From Roseiarcus sp963753135 (GTDB lineage: Bacteria; Pseudomonadota; Alphaproteobacteria; Rhizobiales; Beijerinckiaceae): 64,000 bases of DNA. The position numbers and the translations under genes were made by a program. The DNA is taken from positions 245,552-309,551 of the forward strand of contig CAVWBA010000026.1 in the NCBI GenBank assembly GCA_963753135.1. The letters run 5' to 3'. The notes beneath the pieces were generated by a model. It did no database searches and was not told the DNA's origin. It worked only from the letters and a program-made list of their open reading frames with translations. Below, one piece after another: positions 34,542 through 42,848 of this stretch (position 1 is the stretch's first letter; each line of letters begins with the position of its first letter).

Positions 34542-35414
34542 TCACACCCGGCGCTGGATGCGCTCACCGAACAATCCTTGCGGGCGGAAGAACAGAATGA
34601 CGAGCAGCGCCACATAGAGGCCCCCCGTGGCGACGGTGTAGGGCACGAAGGCCGACGCCACGACCTGGAACAGCGCAATGATGATGGCGCCTGCGACTGC
34701 GCCGAAGATGCTGCCCCAGCCTCCGACCACCACCGCGATATACCCGTAGATCGAAAGCGAGACGCCGCCGGTCGGCGAGACGAAGAATTGGTTGGAGAGC
34801 ACAGCGCCGGCGACGCCCGCGAGCGCTGTGCCCAGGCCGAAGGTGATCGCGATCAGCCGGAACGCCGGTATGCCGATCGCTAGCGCCATTTCCCTGTCCT
34901 GCGCCACCGCGCGTAACCGCCGGCCAAGGGGCGTGCGAAAGAAGACGAGATATTGGCCCCCGATCAGCAGCGCCGCCACTAGGACGGTGGCGATCGCCTG
35001 GGGGCTGAGCACCACCGGACCGAGCGGCAAATTCGATCCCTCAAGCAGCGGCGGGCCGGCCTTCACCTCGGGCCCGATCACGACGACGTAGGCGTTCTCC
35101 AGGATGATGCCGATCAGCAGGGTGCTGATGAACACCGTCGAGGGCGGCCGTTTCATGAGAGGAAAATAGGCGACACAGCAGACCAGCACGCCGAGGACGA
35201 ACATCGCCAACGCCACGAGCGGCAGAAGGAAGAGCAAGGGCAGCTTGATCCACGAGCCGAACAGGACGGCCGCGTAGCCTCCCGCCATCACCAAATCACC
35301 GTGCGCGAAATTGACCGCGCCGGTCGCGTTCACGACCAGCACGAAGCCGAGTGTCACGAGCGCGTATACGGCGCCGAGGACCAATCCGTTCGCGACGAGC
35401 TGAAGGATCGACAT
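34542..35414 (-). CDS. Branched-chain-type ABC transporter permease (LivH-like)
   Basis: This 290-residue LivH-type permease contains NATGAVNFAHGDLVMAGGYA near residue 32, eight or nine hydrophobic segments, the coupling region LRAVAQDREMALAIGIPAFR and a C-terminal RPQGLFGERIQRRV end. It follows the binding-protein gene by 13 bases and precedes the LivM-LivG fusion. Context with two deaminases suggests a nucleobase or modified-base cargo rather than an amino acid. Confidence 0.92.
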   Translation of the reverse strand: MSILQLVANGLVLGAVYALVTLGFVLVVNATGAVNFAHGDLVMAGGYAAVLFGSWIKLPLLFLLPLVALAMFVLGVLVCCVAYFPLMKRPPSTVFISTLLIGIILENAYVVVIGPEVKAGPPLLEGSNLPLGPVVLSPQAIATVLVAALLIGGQYLVFFRTPLGRRLRAVAQDREMALAIGIPAFRLIAITFGLGTALAGVAGAVLSNQFFVSPTGGVSLSIYGYIAVVVGGWGSIFGAVAGAIIIALFQVVASAFVPYTVATGGLYVALLVILFFRPQGLFGERIQRRV

Positions 35415-35427
35415 CGGCGCCGCGCCC

Positions 35428-36570
35428 CTACTTGAGGATCATGTCGGCGTCCGAATAGGTCGCGACCACCTTCGGGATGCGGCTCGTGCCGTCCCAACAG
35501 ACGATCTCGGCGTTATGCGACATGTCGCCCTTGCCGTTCGACTTGTAGGTCATCGCGACACCCTTGTAAGTCGTCGTGTTCAGCGCATTGGCGACTTCGT
35601 CGGCCGTCTTGGCGCCGGCCGCGATGACCGACATCGCCATCATCACGGCGTCGTACTGGCCCAGCGCCAAGCTGTCGGGCTCCTCGTTGAACTCCTTCTT
35701 GTAGGCGTCGGCCCAAGCGGCGATCTCGGGCGTTGGCCGGGTTTCGGGAGCGGAGGCGGTTTCCGCGCAGGTGTTCTTGAGTTCGGCCGGCTCGAACAAA
35801 GCGGTCGCGGTGGGTTCGACGATCGAAGAGCTGTCGACGATCGGGATGTTGAGGCCCGCGGCGCGGGACTGCTTCATGAGCAGGGCCATTGGCTGGTCGA
35901 CCCCATGGATGACCAGCACGTCCGCGCCTGCGTCCTTGATCTTGGCGATCACCGAGCTCATGTCCTTGGCGTCAGGCTCGACGGATTCGGCGAGGACCGG
36001 TTTGTCGCCCAGCTTTTCGAAATCCTCCTTGAGGAGGTTGTAGCCGCCTTGCCCATAGGCCGTCGTATCGCCGATCAGGGCGATCTTCTTGGCCTTGAGC
36101 GTGTCGACCACATAGCGCGCGTGCGCCACTTTGATCTCACGATCGTTCGGCAGAAAACGGAACACGTATTTGTTGCCGCTCTCGGTGAGTTTGGACAACC
36201 CCGAGATGGTGAGCAGCGGCACCTTGTAGTCGGCGGAGACCGGCACCATCGCAACGGTCTCCGTGCCGAAGACCGAAGCCGAGGCGGCGAGCGCCGGCTT
36301 GTCGCTGAGCGCCTTGTCGAGAGCGGTGGCGGCGCCCGAAGCGGAAGTGCCCGTGTCGAACACCGGAGCTTGCACCTTGAGGCCGGAGGGCGCGTTTTGC
36401 GCCGCCATCACGGCGCCATTGCGCTGGCTGCCGCCCGCGACCGACATGAAGCCAGTGACCGGCACGATGATCGGCAAATAGACATCCGCCGCGCGGGCCG
36501 ACGCCGGCATGGCGGCGAGCATCAGTCCTAGGCCTACGATCGTTTTCGTCGAAACACTGTGTTTAACCAT
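35428..36570 (-). CDS. Branched-chain-type ABC substrate-binding protein
   Basis: This is a 380-residue type-I periplasmic binding protein with a clear Sec signal (KTIVGLGLMLAAMPASARAA) and the mature entry VYLPIIVPVTGFMSVAGGSQ. Two alpha/beta lobes follow, with KKIALIGDTTAYGQGG and ADVLVIHGVDQPMALLM. It supplies ligand to the LivH and LivM-G membrane complex encoded immediately downstream. Ligand-site residues do not allow a sure substrate call. Neighbouring deaminases point to a purine, pyrimidine or cyclic amide. Confidence 0.9.
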   Translation of the reverse strand: MVKHSVSTKTIVGLGLMLAAMPASARAADVYLPIIVPVTGFMSVAGGSQRNGAVMAAQNAPSGLKVQAPVFDTGTSASGAATALDKALSDKPALAASASVFGTETVAMVPVSADYKVPLLTISGLSKLTESGNKYVFRFLPNDREIKVAHARYVVDTLKAKKIALIGDTTAYGQGGYNLLKEDFEKLGDKPVLAESVEPDAKDMSSVIAKIKDAGADVLVIHGVDQPMALLMKQSRAAGLNIPIVDSSSIVEPTATALFEPAELKNTCAETASAPETRPTPEIAAWADAYKKEFNEEPDSLALGQYDAVMMAMSVIAAGAKTADEVANALNTTTYKGVAMTYKSNGKGDMSHNAEIVCWDGTSRIPKVVATYSDADMILK

Positions 36571-36601
36571 GGAAGACCCTCATGCACTCGTGGAAGAAGT
36601 T

Positions 36602-38113
36602 TCAGGCCGAGCTTGGAAGCGGATCGCAGGCGAGCCGGTGAACGTGGTAGGGGCGGCAGGCGAAGCTACGGCAGAAGGCGGCAACCGCGGGCTCAAGGCG
36701 ACGCGAACGTTCCCTTGAGGCCGCATTGGCTTCGCGCAGGCGCTCGGCGGCCGCATTGGCTTCGCGGCGCAGCTTGACCTCGTCGACCGTGGTCATGCGT
36801 CCGCGATTCATGACAAGCAGGCCGTCGATCATGACGCTGTCGACCGCCGCGCCGTTTTCTCCGAACACCACCTGGTGCGCGAGGTTGCCGAGCGGGGTGT
36901 AGTTGATGTGCCCGAGGTCCAGGAAGACAAGATCGGCCTTGTAGCCCGGCGCGATCCGACCGATCTGCCCTTCGAAGCCGAGGGCCTTGGCGCCGCCGGC
37001 GGTCGCCATGCCGAGAGCGTCAGCCTTGCCGAGCCAGCGCCTGTGGTCGGCCGATAGAACGGTCGAGATGGAGACGGCGAAACGCATCGCCTCGAACATG
37101 TTGAGATGGTCGGACGTGTTGGCGGCGTCGGTCGCCAAGGCGACGTTGACGCCATGATCCATCATCTGGCGAATTTGCGCGAGGCCCGAGCCGAAACGGA
37201 GATTGCTGCCGGGAGCATGAACCGCCGACGCGCCGCGGTCCGCCAGCCGGCGCATGTCGTCGTCGTCCAGCCATATCGCATGAACGGCGGAGAAATTCGG
37301 GCCGATCACGCCGAGACGGTCGAGATGAGCCGTGAGCGTCACGCCGTACCGCCCTTGCCCGGTCACAGCCTGGACCTTGGACTCCGCCAGGTGCGTGTGC
37401 AGCACCAGACCGTACTGCCTCGCGATTTCGGCGCAGCGGGACAGGAAGGCGTCGCTGCAATGTAGGGGAATCGACGGAGCGATCCCTAATCGGATCCGGT
37501 CGCGGTCGAAGCGCCAATTGGACGCGATCGCCTCGACCCGGTCAAGAATGAGGGATCCCTCACCCATTGCCAGCGACAACGCTTCGTTCCTCGAGTCGAG
37601 GGGCATTTCGTCCAGCAACGCTGGGTAGGCTCGGTAGAACGTCCGGTCGGCCACCATCGGGGCGACGACGGCGCGGACGCCGACGTCCGCGTAGGCCTTC
37701 GCCACCGCCGTGATCCCGTCCAAGCTCGGCGCCGGAAACTCGGCAAAGAGATCGCAAGCCGTGGTGCAGCCCTTGCGGATCATCTCGACGGCGCCGAGCA
37801 GGCCGTTGAGATACTTGTCGTGCGCCGTCTGGGCGCTGCTCAGCCCCGGCAAAGCGTTGAGGAAAAGCTCGAGCGGCCAGCGGTCCTCCACGAGACCTTT
37901 GGCGAGGGCGCCGTGGCCGTGGACATGCGCGTTGACGAGACCGGGAATGATCGCCCTGTCCACGGCGTCGATCCGGCGCGCGTCGACCGGGCCCTTGCCC
38001 GCCGGCACGACGTCGAGGATGGCGCCGTCCTCCACAACGATATCGCGCTTGTGCGCGCCCAAGTCGGGGGTCAGGACGAGACCGCCCTCCACGACCAGGA
38101 GGTCACCCCTCAC
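36602..38113 (-). CDS. Metal-dependent amidohydrolase (cytosine/SAH-deaminase-like)
   Basis: This 503-residue TIM-barrel amidohydrolase has metal ligands NAHVHGHGALAKGL (HxH), a His in HTHLAES, VHAIWLDDDDMR and the Asp of ATDAANTSDHLNMF. It belongs with S-adenosylhomocysteine/guanine/triazine deaminases, which remove exocyclic amino groups from rings. It is the first gene of the operon behind a sigma-54 site at 38178. The C-terminal 45 residues are beyond the usual family end and include a 10-residue repeat (REANAAAERL, REANAASRER) encoded by a 30-bp duplication. A frameshift near 36720 may have replaced the native tail. Confidence 0.87.
   Translation of the reverse strand: MRGDLLVVEGGLVLTPDLGAHKRDIVVEDGAILDVVPAGKGPVDARRIDAVDRAIIPGLVNAHVHGHGALAKGLVEDRWPLELFLNALPGLSSAQTAHDKYLNGLLGAVEMIRKGCTTACDLFAEFPAPSLDGITAVAKAYADVGVRAVVAPMVADRTFYRAYPALLDEMPLDSRNEALSLAMGEGSLILDRVEAIASNWRFDRDRIRLGIAPSIPLHCSDAFLSRCAEIARQYGLVLHTHLAESKVQAVTGQGRYGVTLTAHLDRLGVIGPNFSAVHAIWLDDDDMRRLADRGASAVHAPGSNLRFGSGLAQIRQMMDHGVNVALATDAANTSDHLNMFEAMRFAVSISTVLSADHRRWLGKADALGMATAGGAKALGFEGQIGRIAPGYKADLVFLDLGHINYTPLGNLAHQVVFGENGAAVDSVMIDGLLVMNRGRMTTVDEVKLRREANAAAERLREANAASRERSRRLEPAVAAFCRSFACRPYHVHRLACDPLPSSA
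36719..36766 (-). repeat. 30-bp-period tandem repeat in the amidohydrolase 3' end
   Basis: GGCCGCATTGGCTTCGCG occurs at 36719-36736 and again at 36749-36766, a 30-bp period. It encodes REANAA twice near the protein's C-terminus. It may be a recent slippage duplication. Confidence 0.7.
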
Positions 38114-38177
38114 GGCAATCGTCTATGAAAGACCACCGACCTCCCACAGCTCCCTTCGATTGGATGACGGGATCTAG

Positions 38178-38192
38178 GCAACCTCCGTGCCA
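38178..38192 (-). promoter_or_regulatory. Sigma-54 promoter of the amidohydrolase-Liv operon
   Basis: The minus strand reads TGGCACGGAGGTTGC followed by C, an exact TGGCACG-N4-TTGC match with GG-N10-GC spacing. The predicted start is near 38166, leaving about 53 bases to the ATG at 38113. It is in non-coding DNA and correctly oriented. This makes the ring-deaminase/importer operon a likely nitrogen-limitation (NtrC) target. Confidence 0.78.
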
Positions 38193-38246
38193 CGCATCTG
38201 GTCAGGCTAAAGCGCCTCAGATGCCCTGGAAACGAGCAGGCTGAAT

Positions 38247-38263
38247 ATGCAAACTGTATGCAA
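38247..38263 (-). promoter_or_regulatory. ATGCAA direct repeats upstream of the sigma-54 site
   Basis: ATGCAA occurs at 38247-38252 and 38258-38263, 11 bases apart and thus on one DNA face. It lies about 55-70 bases upstream of the sigma-54 -24 box. This is the usual distance range for an enhancer-binding activator site. The binding protein is unknown. Confidence 0.35.
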
Positions 38264-38552
38264 TCTGGTCAGCCGAGATCGCGTGACTCTTCCGCCGGAC
38301 GCGAACGTTGTTTTGCCCGCGCGTCGGTTGCGGAGGCGCTTTCACCGCCGCGTAGTGAAAAAGAACCTCCCTGAGGGTCGGATCCGCGGGGAGCTTGGCG
38401 CCGTCCAGCGCGCGCGGGTCAGGACCGACTGGAGGTGCTCGCGCATCGCAAGCTGTTCGAATACCAGTTCGGCTTCTCAGGCTATCCGGCCCACAGCAAT
38501 TGCCAGGACATCCTTGCCGCCGCCGTTTTCATACCAATCCAAAGGAGAGCTC

Positions 38553-38950
38553 AATGCCGGTCGAATACATCAACCCGGCTCAAGTCTTTCATCCACTCCG
38601 CCTACTGAAGGATCATGAAGGTCAAAAACCCAAAGGCATTGATCTTCATCGCTGGTCAAACTCCTGCGGATGACAAATACTAGCCGGTCCCCCCGGGTGA
38701 CGTGCGCGCCCGCGATCCTCGAGGGCCTCACGATTCAGCTAAAGGCAGCGGGGCGACTTGGGACGATGTTGTGTTTCGACGGATGTATGTCGTGGACGTC
38801 GACGGTTTTATGAAGGCGGTTTCAGATCCTGCGTTGCCCCTTCCGCGGAATCGCGACCATCCTTCGCCCAGTACGATGATTGGAGCAACGCGCCTGTCGA
38901 ATCCCGGCTTCCTGGTTGAGGTCGAAATCATCGCGGCGCCGAACAGTTAG
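38553..38950 (+). pseudogene. RidA/RutC-like (YjgF family) gene, degraded
   Basis: An AAAGGAG Shine-Dalgarno precedes ATG 38553 (MPVEYINPAQVFHP). RidA-family blocks then appear in successive frames: KVKNPKALIFIAGQTPADDK, a TAG stop at 38681-38683, PVPPGDVRA, RAILEGLTIQLKAAG, and ATWDDVVFRRMYVVDVDGFM to the C-terminal GFLVEVEIIAAPNS. At least three frameshifts plus the in-frame TAG are needed to read it through. RidA/RutC proteins hydrolyse reactive enamine/imine or aminoacrylate intermediates, fitting the pyrimidine theme. The stop codon makes true decay more likely here than in the single-indel genes, though dense sequence error remains possible. Confidence 0.75.
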
Positions 38951-39181
38951 GTAACTGAATGGGCGACGGCTCGAACTCGCTTTGCGGCCGTCTGATGTTG
39001 CAGACAGGAAAACGCCAAAGCCGGGACCATTTAACGAAACACCTGAATGAGCGAGGCGCCCTCTCGGGGCGCGCGCACTGCCTCGATCTTGTCGTCGCGC
39101 GGGCACGCCGACCTTCGTCATCGACGGGCAGCGGTTCGCACTCCAATGATGCTGACCCAGCCGCTGCTTTGCGAACCGCGC
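38951..39181. other. Intergenic region, nothing recognised
   Basis: About 230 bases between the RidA remnant and the end of the ribose-type permease gene. No gene, hairpin with U-tract or repeat stands out. Confidence 0.4.
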
Positions 39182-40177
39182 CTACTGCCGGGAAGATCTT
39201 CGTAGAGAATCAAGCCCAACCGCGGCGATGATGATCGCGCCCTTGGCGATCGCCTGATAGGCCGGCCCTACCCCCATGATGCTGAGCCCGTTGTCGACCA
39301 CGCCGATGATCAATGTGCCGAAGAGCACGCCGATCATCGTGCCCTTGCCGCCGGCGAGGCTCACGCCGCCAATCGCGACCGCTGAAATCGTCGAGAGCTC
39401 AAGGCCGGTCGTCTGCGCCATCGTCGCGCTCAAATAGCTCGACATGCTGATCACGGCGCCAACGCCATAGAGCAGGCCGGCGATCGCGAACACCAGGATT
39501 CGAACGCGCTGGACCGGTACGCCGCTGATGAATGCCGCCTTCGGATTTCCGCCGACCGCATAGACCTCGGCGCCAAAAGGCGTACGATGCAAGAGGAAGT
39601 AGCTCAGCGCCACGATTGCGAAGAAGACGATCACGGGAATTGGGATTGCGAAGATCTGGCCCTGTCCAATCGCGGCGATGTTCAAGGGAATGTGATCGAC
39701 GAAGCCTTTGCCGGTGACCTGATAGGCAAGGCCGTTGCCGATTTGCCAGCTTCCGAGAGTGACGACCAGCGCCGGTAGCCGGAAGCGCGCGACAATAAAG
39801 CCGTTCACCAATCCGAAAGCAGCCGCAACCAGAATCATCGCGGGCAAAGCGATGAACGGCGAGAGCGGCATCGTAATGAGGCTGCCGCCAACCATCATCG
39901 ACAAGGCCACAACGCCACTGACGGAAAGATCGAGGCCGGCGGTCAGAACCACCAGCGCCTGACCGCAGGCGGCGATCCCGGTGATCGCGGACTGAAGCAG
40001 CACATTGGCGATATTTGCGCCGCTGATCGTCGCTCCATGCGTCGCGAAGGCAAACCCGGCGATGAGGACGACGAGAACAAGGCAACGCAGTGCATCTTCG
40101 CTCGCGGGCAGCCTGCGCAGCGACGCGCTCCTCGCGCGAGCCGAGGCGATCTCCTCACGCTTCGCGCCCATCGTCAT
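39182..40177 (-). CDS. Ribose-type ABC transporter permease (system 1, second permease)
   Basis: This 331-residue RbsC-class permease has about eight to ten hydrophobic segments and the motifs QALVVLTAGLDLSVSGVVAL and ALVVTLGSWQIGNGLAYQVT. The coupling region EVYAVGGNPKAAFISGVPVQ and SLAGGKGTMIGVLFGTLIIG are conserved. Its ATG overlaps the stop of the neighbouring permease by four bases. Two different permease genes suggest a heterodimeric channel, less usual than the RbsC homodimer. Confidence 0.92.
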   Translation of the reverse strand: MTMGAKREEIASARARSASLRRLPASEDALRCLVLVVLIAGFAFATHGATISGANIANVLLQSAITGIAACGQALVVLTAGLDLSVSGVVALSMMVGGSLITMPLSPFIALPAMILVAAAFGLVNGFIVARFRLPALVVTLGSWQIGNGLAYQVTGKGFVDHIPLNIAAIGQGQIFAIPIPVIVFFAIVALSYFLLHRTPFGAEVYAVGGNPKAAFISGVPVQRVRILVFAIAGLLYGVGAVISMSSYLSATMAQTTGLELSTISAVAIGGVSLAGGKGTMIGVLFGTLIIGVVDNGLSIMGVGPAYQAIAKGAIIIAAVGLDSLRRSSRQ

Positions 40178-41160
40178 GCCGCAGCCGTGTTAAGCCGCAG
40201 GCGCGGCCTAAAATACTCGATTGAAGCGGCGATGATGATGATCGCCCCCTTGACTGTATTCTGCACGTCGGTGGTCGCGCCAATGGCCCCGAGGCCACTG
40301 TCGATGACGGCAAGGATAAGCGTCCCAATAAGAACGCCGAGGATCGTGCCTTTACCGCCAAAAATGCTGACGCCCCCGACGGTCACCGCGGCGATGCTGT
40401 CGATCTGCAGGCCGGTCAGCGTCCGCGTGGATACCGCCATCATGCGCGATGTGATCGAGATCGCGGCGAGCGAGACCATGATCCCCGAGATGACAAACAC
40501 CGCAAACTGGATGCGCTGCACCTTAATGCCGGAAAGATAGGCGCTCGCCGCATTCCCGCCGACGGCGTAGATGGACCGCCCGAACGACGTTTGGTGCAAC
40601 ACATAGGCGGCAATCAGGAACAGGACGAGCATCTCCACGATCGGAGCCGGAACGCCCGCAATGGACGATTGCCCGAAAACGCCGAAGTCGGGCGTGAGAT
40701 CGGTAATCGTATAGCCTCCGCCAATGAGTTGAGCGATGCCGAAGCCGATCTGCCAGGTGCCGAGGGTCACGACCAGCGAAGGTATCCGCGCCCATGCGAC
40801 AAGAGCGCCATTGACCGCGCCCATCACGGCGCCGACCGCGAGCATGATTGCAGCGCCGGTCCAGATCGAACTCGGATCGCCGCCGAACAGGTTGAGATCG
40901 AACCGGCTTGTCAAGGCCGAGGCGCCGAGCACGCTCGCGAGCACACCGGTTCCGTAAAGTGAAACATCGATAGCGCCGGTGAGGATCACGAACGCCTGTC
41001 CGATCGCCGCGATGCCGACGATCGCGCTTTGCTGCAGGATGTTCCGTAAGCCGAGCGGGCTATAGGTGACGCCGTTGGTCAGCAAACCAAAGATAATGAC
41101 GAGCGCCACGAGCACAATCAGGCGAAGCACGTCGTCGTTGCGAAGGAGGCGTCCAATCAT
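40174..41160 (-). CDS. Ribose-type ABC transporter permease (system 1, first permease)
   Basis: This 328-residue permease is homologous to the one encoded downstream. Recognisable elements are GQAFVILTGAIDVSLYGTGV, SLVVTLGTWQIGFGIAQLIG, the coupling region SIYAVGGNAASAYLSGIKVQ and VSIFGGKGTILGVLIGTLIL. The start overlaps the ATPase stop by four bases. It probably pairs with the other permease to form the membrane pore of this importer. Confidence 0.92.
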   Translation of the reverse strand: MIGRLLRNDDVLRLIVLVALVIIFGLLTNGVTYSPLGLRNILQQSAIVGIAAIGQAFVILTGAIDVSLYGTGVLASVLGASALTSRFDLNLFGGDPSSIWTGAAIMLAVGAVMGAVNGALVAWARIPSLVVTLGTWQIGFGIAQLIGGGYTITDLTPDFGVFGQSSIAGVPAPIVEMLVLFLIAAYVLHQTSFGRSIYAVGGNAASAYLSGIKVQRIQFAVFVISGIMVSLAAISITSRMMAVSTRTLTGLQIDSIAAVTVGGVSIFGGKGTILGVLIGTLILAVIDSGLGAIGATTDVQNTVKGAIIIIAASIEYFRPRLRLNTAAA

Positions 41161-42740
41161 TGCGCGTCAGCCAAAACATCCGAGATGGGCTCCTCCTGCG
41201 ACCGCACGCCGACCGGCATGATCATATCAAGGAGCTCACGTTCCGTGATTTCATGCGGAGCGACCTCGCGCGTGATCCGCCCCTGGACCATGATCAGGAT
41301 GCGGTCGGAGGCGACGAGAATCTCGCGCATGTCGGAAGACAAGAGGAGGACGCCGACGCCCTCATCGCGCGCCTGCCGCCTGATGACGTCGTAGATTTCC
41401 TGTCGGGCGGTGACGTCGATGCCCCGCGTCGGCTCGTCAAGGATGAGGAACTTCGACTGGGCCGCAAGCCATTTGCCAATGACGACCTTCTGCTGGTTCC
41501 CGCCGCTGAGGAGCCGGATGAGCTTCGCCGGCTCGCGCGGCCGCAAGCCGACGACATCCATGATCGAAAGCGCAAGCTGCCGCGCGGCGCCGAGCGCAGT
41601 CAGGAATCCGGTGGACACCCGATTGAGCGCAGGCAACACGATGTTGAACTGGACCGACTGGCCCTGAACGATGCCTTCCGCCTGCCGATCCTCGCTGACG
41701 AATCCAATACCAAGCCGCCGCGCCCTGTTGGGCGTCATGGTTGTCGGATCGACCGCCGCGCCGTGAAAGACCATTTTGCCGCGAACGTCGACGTCCTTGG
41801 GCAGCGCGCCGACGATGGCGCGCGCCAGTTCACTCTTGCCCGCGCCGATCACGCCGGCAACGCCAACGACGCTGCCCTTGCCTACGGCCAAATTCACTGC
41901 GCTGAACATGCGCTCGGCGGCGAACCCCTCAAGCTCGATAATGTTTCCGACGTTCGCGGCCTCGGCGCTTTCCCGGATCGCATCCGCGCTGACGGGCTTG
42001 CCCGTCATGCTTTCCACAAGCGTCTTCATGTCGAGATCGCGGATGCCGAACGTTCCCGCCACCTTGCCGTCGCGCAGGATCGTGACTTGGTTGGCGAGCG
42101 CGAACACTTCGTCCAATTTGTGCGTTATGTAGACAATCGCAATGCCGCTCTTCTTCAGGACGCGAACCAGGCCATAGAGGTTGTCGACCTCGACGCGCGA
42201 GAGGGCCGACGAGGGTTCATCCATGATGAACACCAAGGGATCATAGGACAGCGCGCGGGCGATCTCGACTTCCTGCTGGTCTGCAATCTTCAAATCGCCG
42301 ACGATCGCCCCGCAGCTGACGCGGCTGCCGATCCGCGCCAACAGAGCGGCGGCGTCCGCGCGCGCACGCGGCCAATCGATCCTGCCGAATTGCGTCGGCA
42401 GGCGACCAAGAAAAATGTTCTCGGTGACGCTGAGCGTCGGAACGAGCCCGAACTCTTGGTAGACCATCGACACGCGGTTGCGCTGGGCGTCGGCCGGATT
42501 GGCGAACCGGACGGGACGGCCACCGAGGACGAGCTGGCCGCGATCAGGCCGATGGACCCCCATCAGGATCTTCATGAGCGAACTTTTGCCCGCTCCGTTC
42601 TCGCCCAACAGGGCGTGGACCTCTCCCGCGCGCAACTCAAGGTTAACGTCGTTGAGAACCGTGACGGGGCCGAACGACTTACTGATCCCGACCATATTGA
42701 GGACAATGTCGTTCAAAGGCTCATTCCTCGACCGATCCAC
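41157..42740 (-). CDS. Ribose-type ABC transporter ATPase (RbsA-like, tandem NBD)
   Basis: This is a 527-residue ATPase with two nucleotide-binding domains in one chain. NBD1 has Walker A GENGAGKSS, QEFGLVPTLSVTEN, the signature-position KIADQQEVEIARAL and Walker B FIMDEPSSALSRVE. NBD2 has a VIGAGKSEL P-loop, FVSEDRQAEGI, signature LSGGNQQKVVIGKW and ILDEPTRGIDVTAR. Family length is normal. The start at 42740 is the first in-frame ATG; MVGISKSFGP further in is a possible alternative. Confidence 0.92.
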   Translation of the reverse strand: MDRSRNEPLNDIVLNMVGISKSFGPVTVLNDVNLELRAGEVHALLGENGAGKSSLMKILMGVHRPDRGQLVLGGRPVRFANPADAQRNRVSMVYQEFGLVPTLSVTENIFLGRLPTQFGRIDWPRARADAAALLARIGSRVSCGAIVGDLKIADQQEVEIARALSYDPLVFIMDEPSSALSRVEVDNLYGLVRVLKKSGIAIVYITHKLDEVFALANQVTILRDGKVAGTFGIRDLDMKTLVESMTGKPVSADAIRESAEAANVGNIIELEGFAAERMFSAVNLAVGKGSVVGVAGVIGAGKSELARAIVGALPKDVDVRGKMVFHGAAVDPTTMTPNRARRLGIGFVSEDRQAEGIVQGQSVQFNIVLPALNRVSTGFLTALGAARQLALSIMDVVGLRPREPAKLIRLLSGGNQQKVVIGKWLAAQSKFLILDEPTRGIDVTARQEIYDVIRRQARDEGVGVLLLSSDMREILVASDRILIMVQGRITREVAPHEITERELLDMIMPVGVRSQEEPISDVLADAQ

Positions 42741-42809
42741 CTTCCCCGGCCATGTTGATCCCCCTCTTTCCCTCGCCGGAACGACCGCGTTTGCGCCGAA
42801 TGCGCGGAC

Positions 42810-42830
42810 GGCAGCTTCGTCGAAGCCGCC
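42810..42830 (-). other. Intercistronic stem-loop after binding-protein gene
   Basis: GGCAGCTTCG and CGAAGCCGCC (one G-U pair in the RNA) can form an 8-bp stem 19 bases after the binding-protein stop. There is no U-run. It could stabilise the abundant binding-protein message, as proposed for the stem-loop at 13658. Confidence 0.4.
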
Positions 42831-42848
42831 CGCGCAGTCGGGTTTCTG

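Larger units (their letters stand above)
38114..38552. other. Divergent region upstream of amidohydrolase, with an unassigned coding-like stretch
   Basis: Besides the sigma-54 site and ATGCAA repeats, the plus strand from about 38429 to 38560 has a coding-like frame (LEVLAHRKLFEYQFGFSGYP, then AHSNCQDILAAAV). It looks like the C-terminal end of a lost gene just upstream of the RidA remnant. I do not recognise the family. The rest shows no gene. Confidence 0.35.

Noticed and set aside
38247..38623. Plus-strand frame of 123 codons starting at 38247
   Set aside because: Arg/Pro/Ser-rich without a family match; it overlaps candidate regulatory repeats and the RidA remnant in another frame.
41160..42758. 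532-codon plus-strand open frame opposite the ribose-type ATPase
   Set aside because: Complete overlap with a well-conserved ABC ATPase; no family signature, His/Arg/Asp-rich shadow composition.
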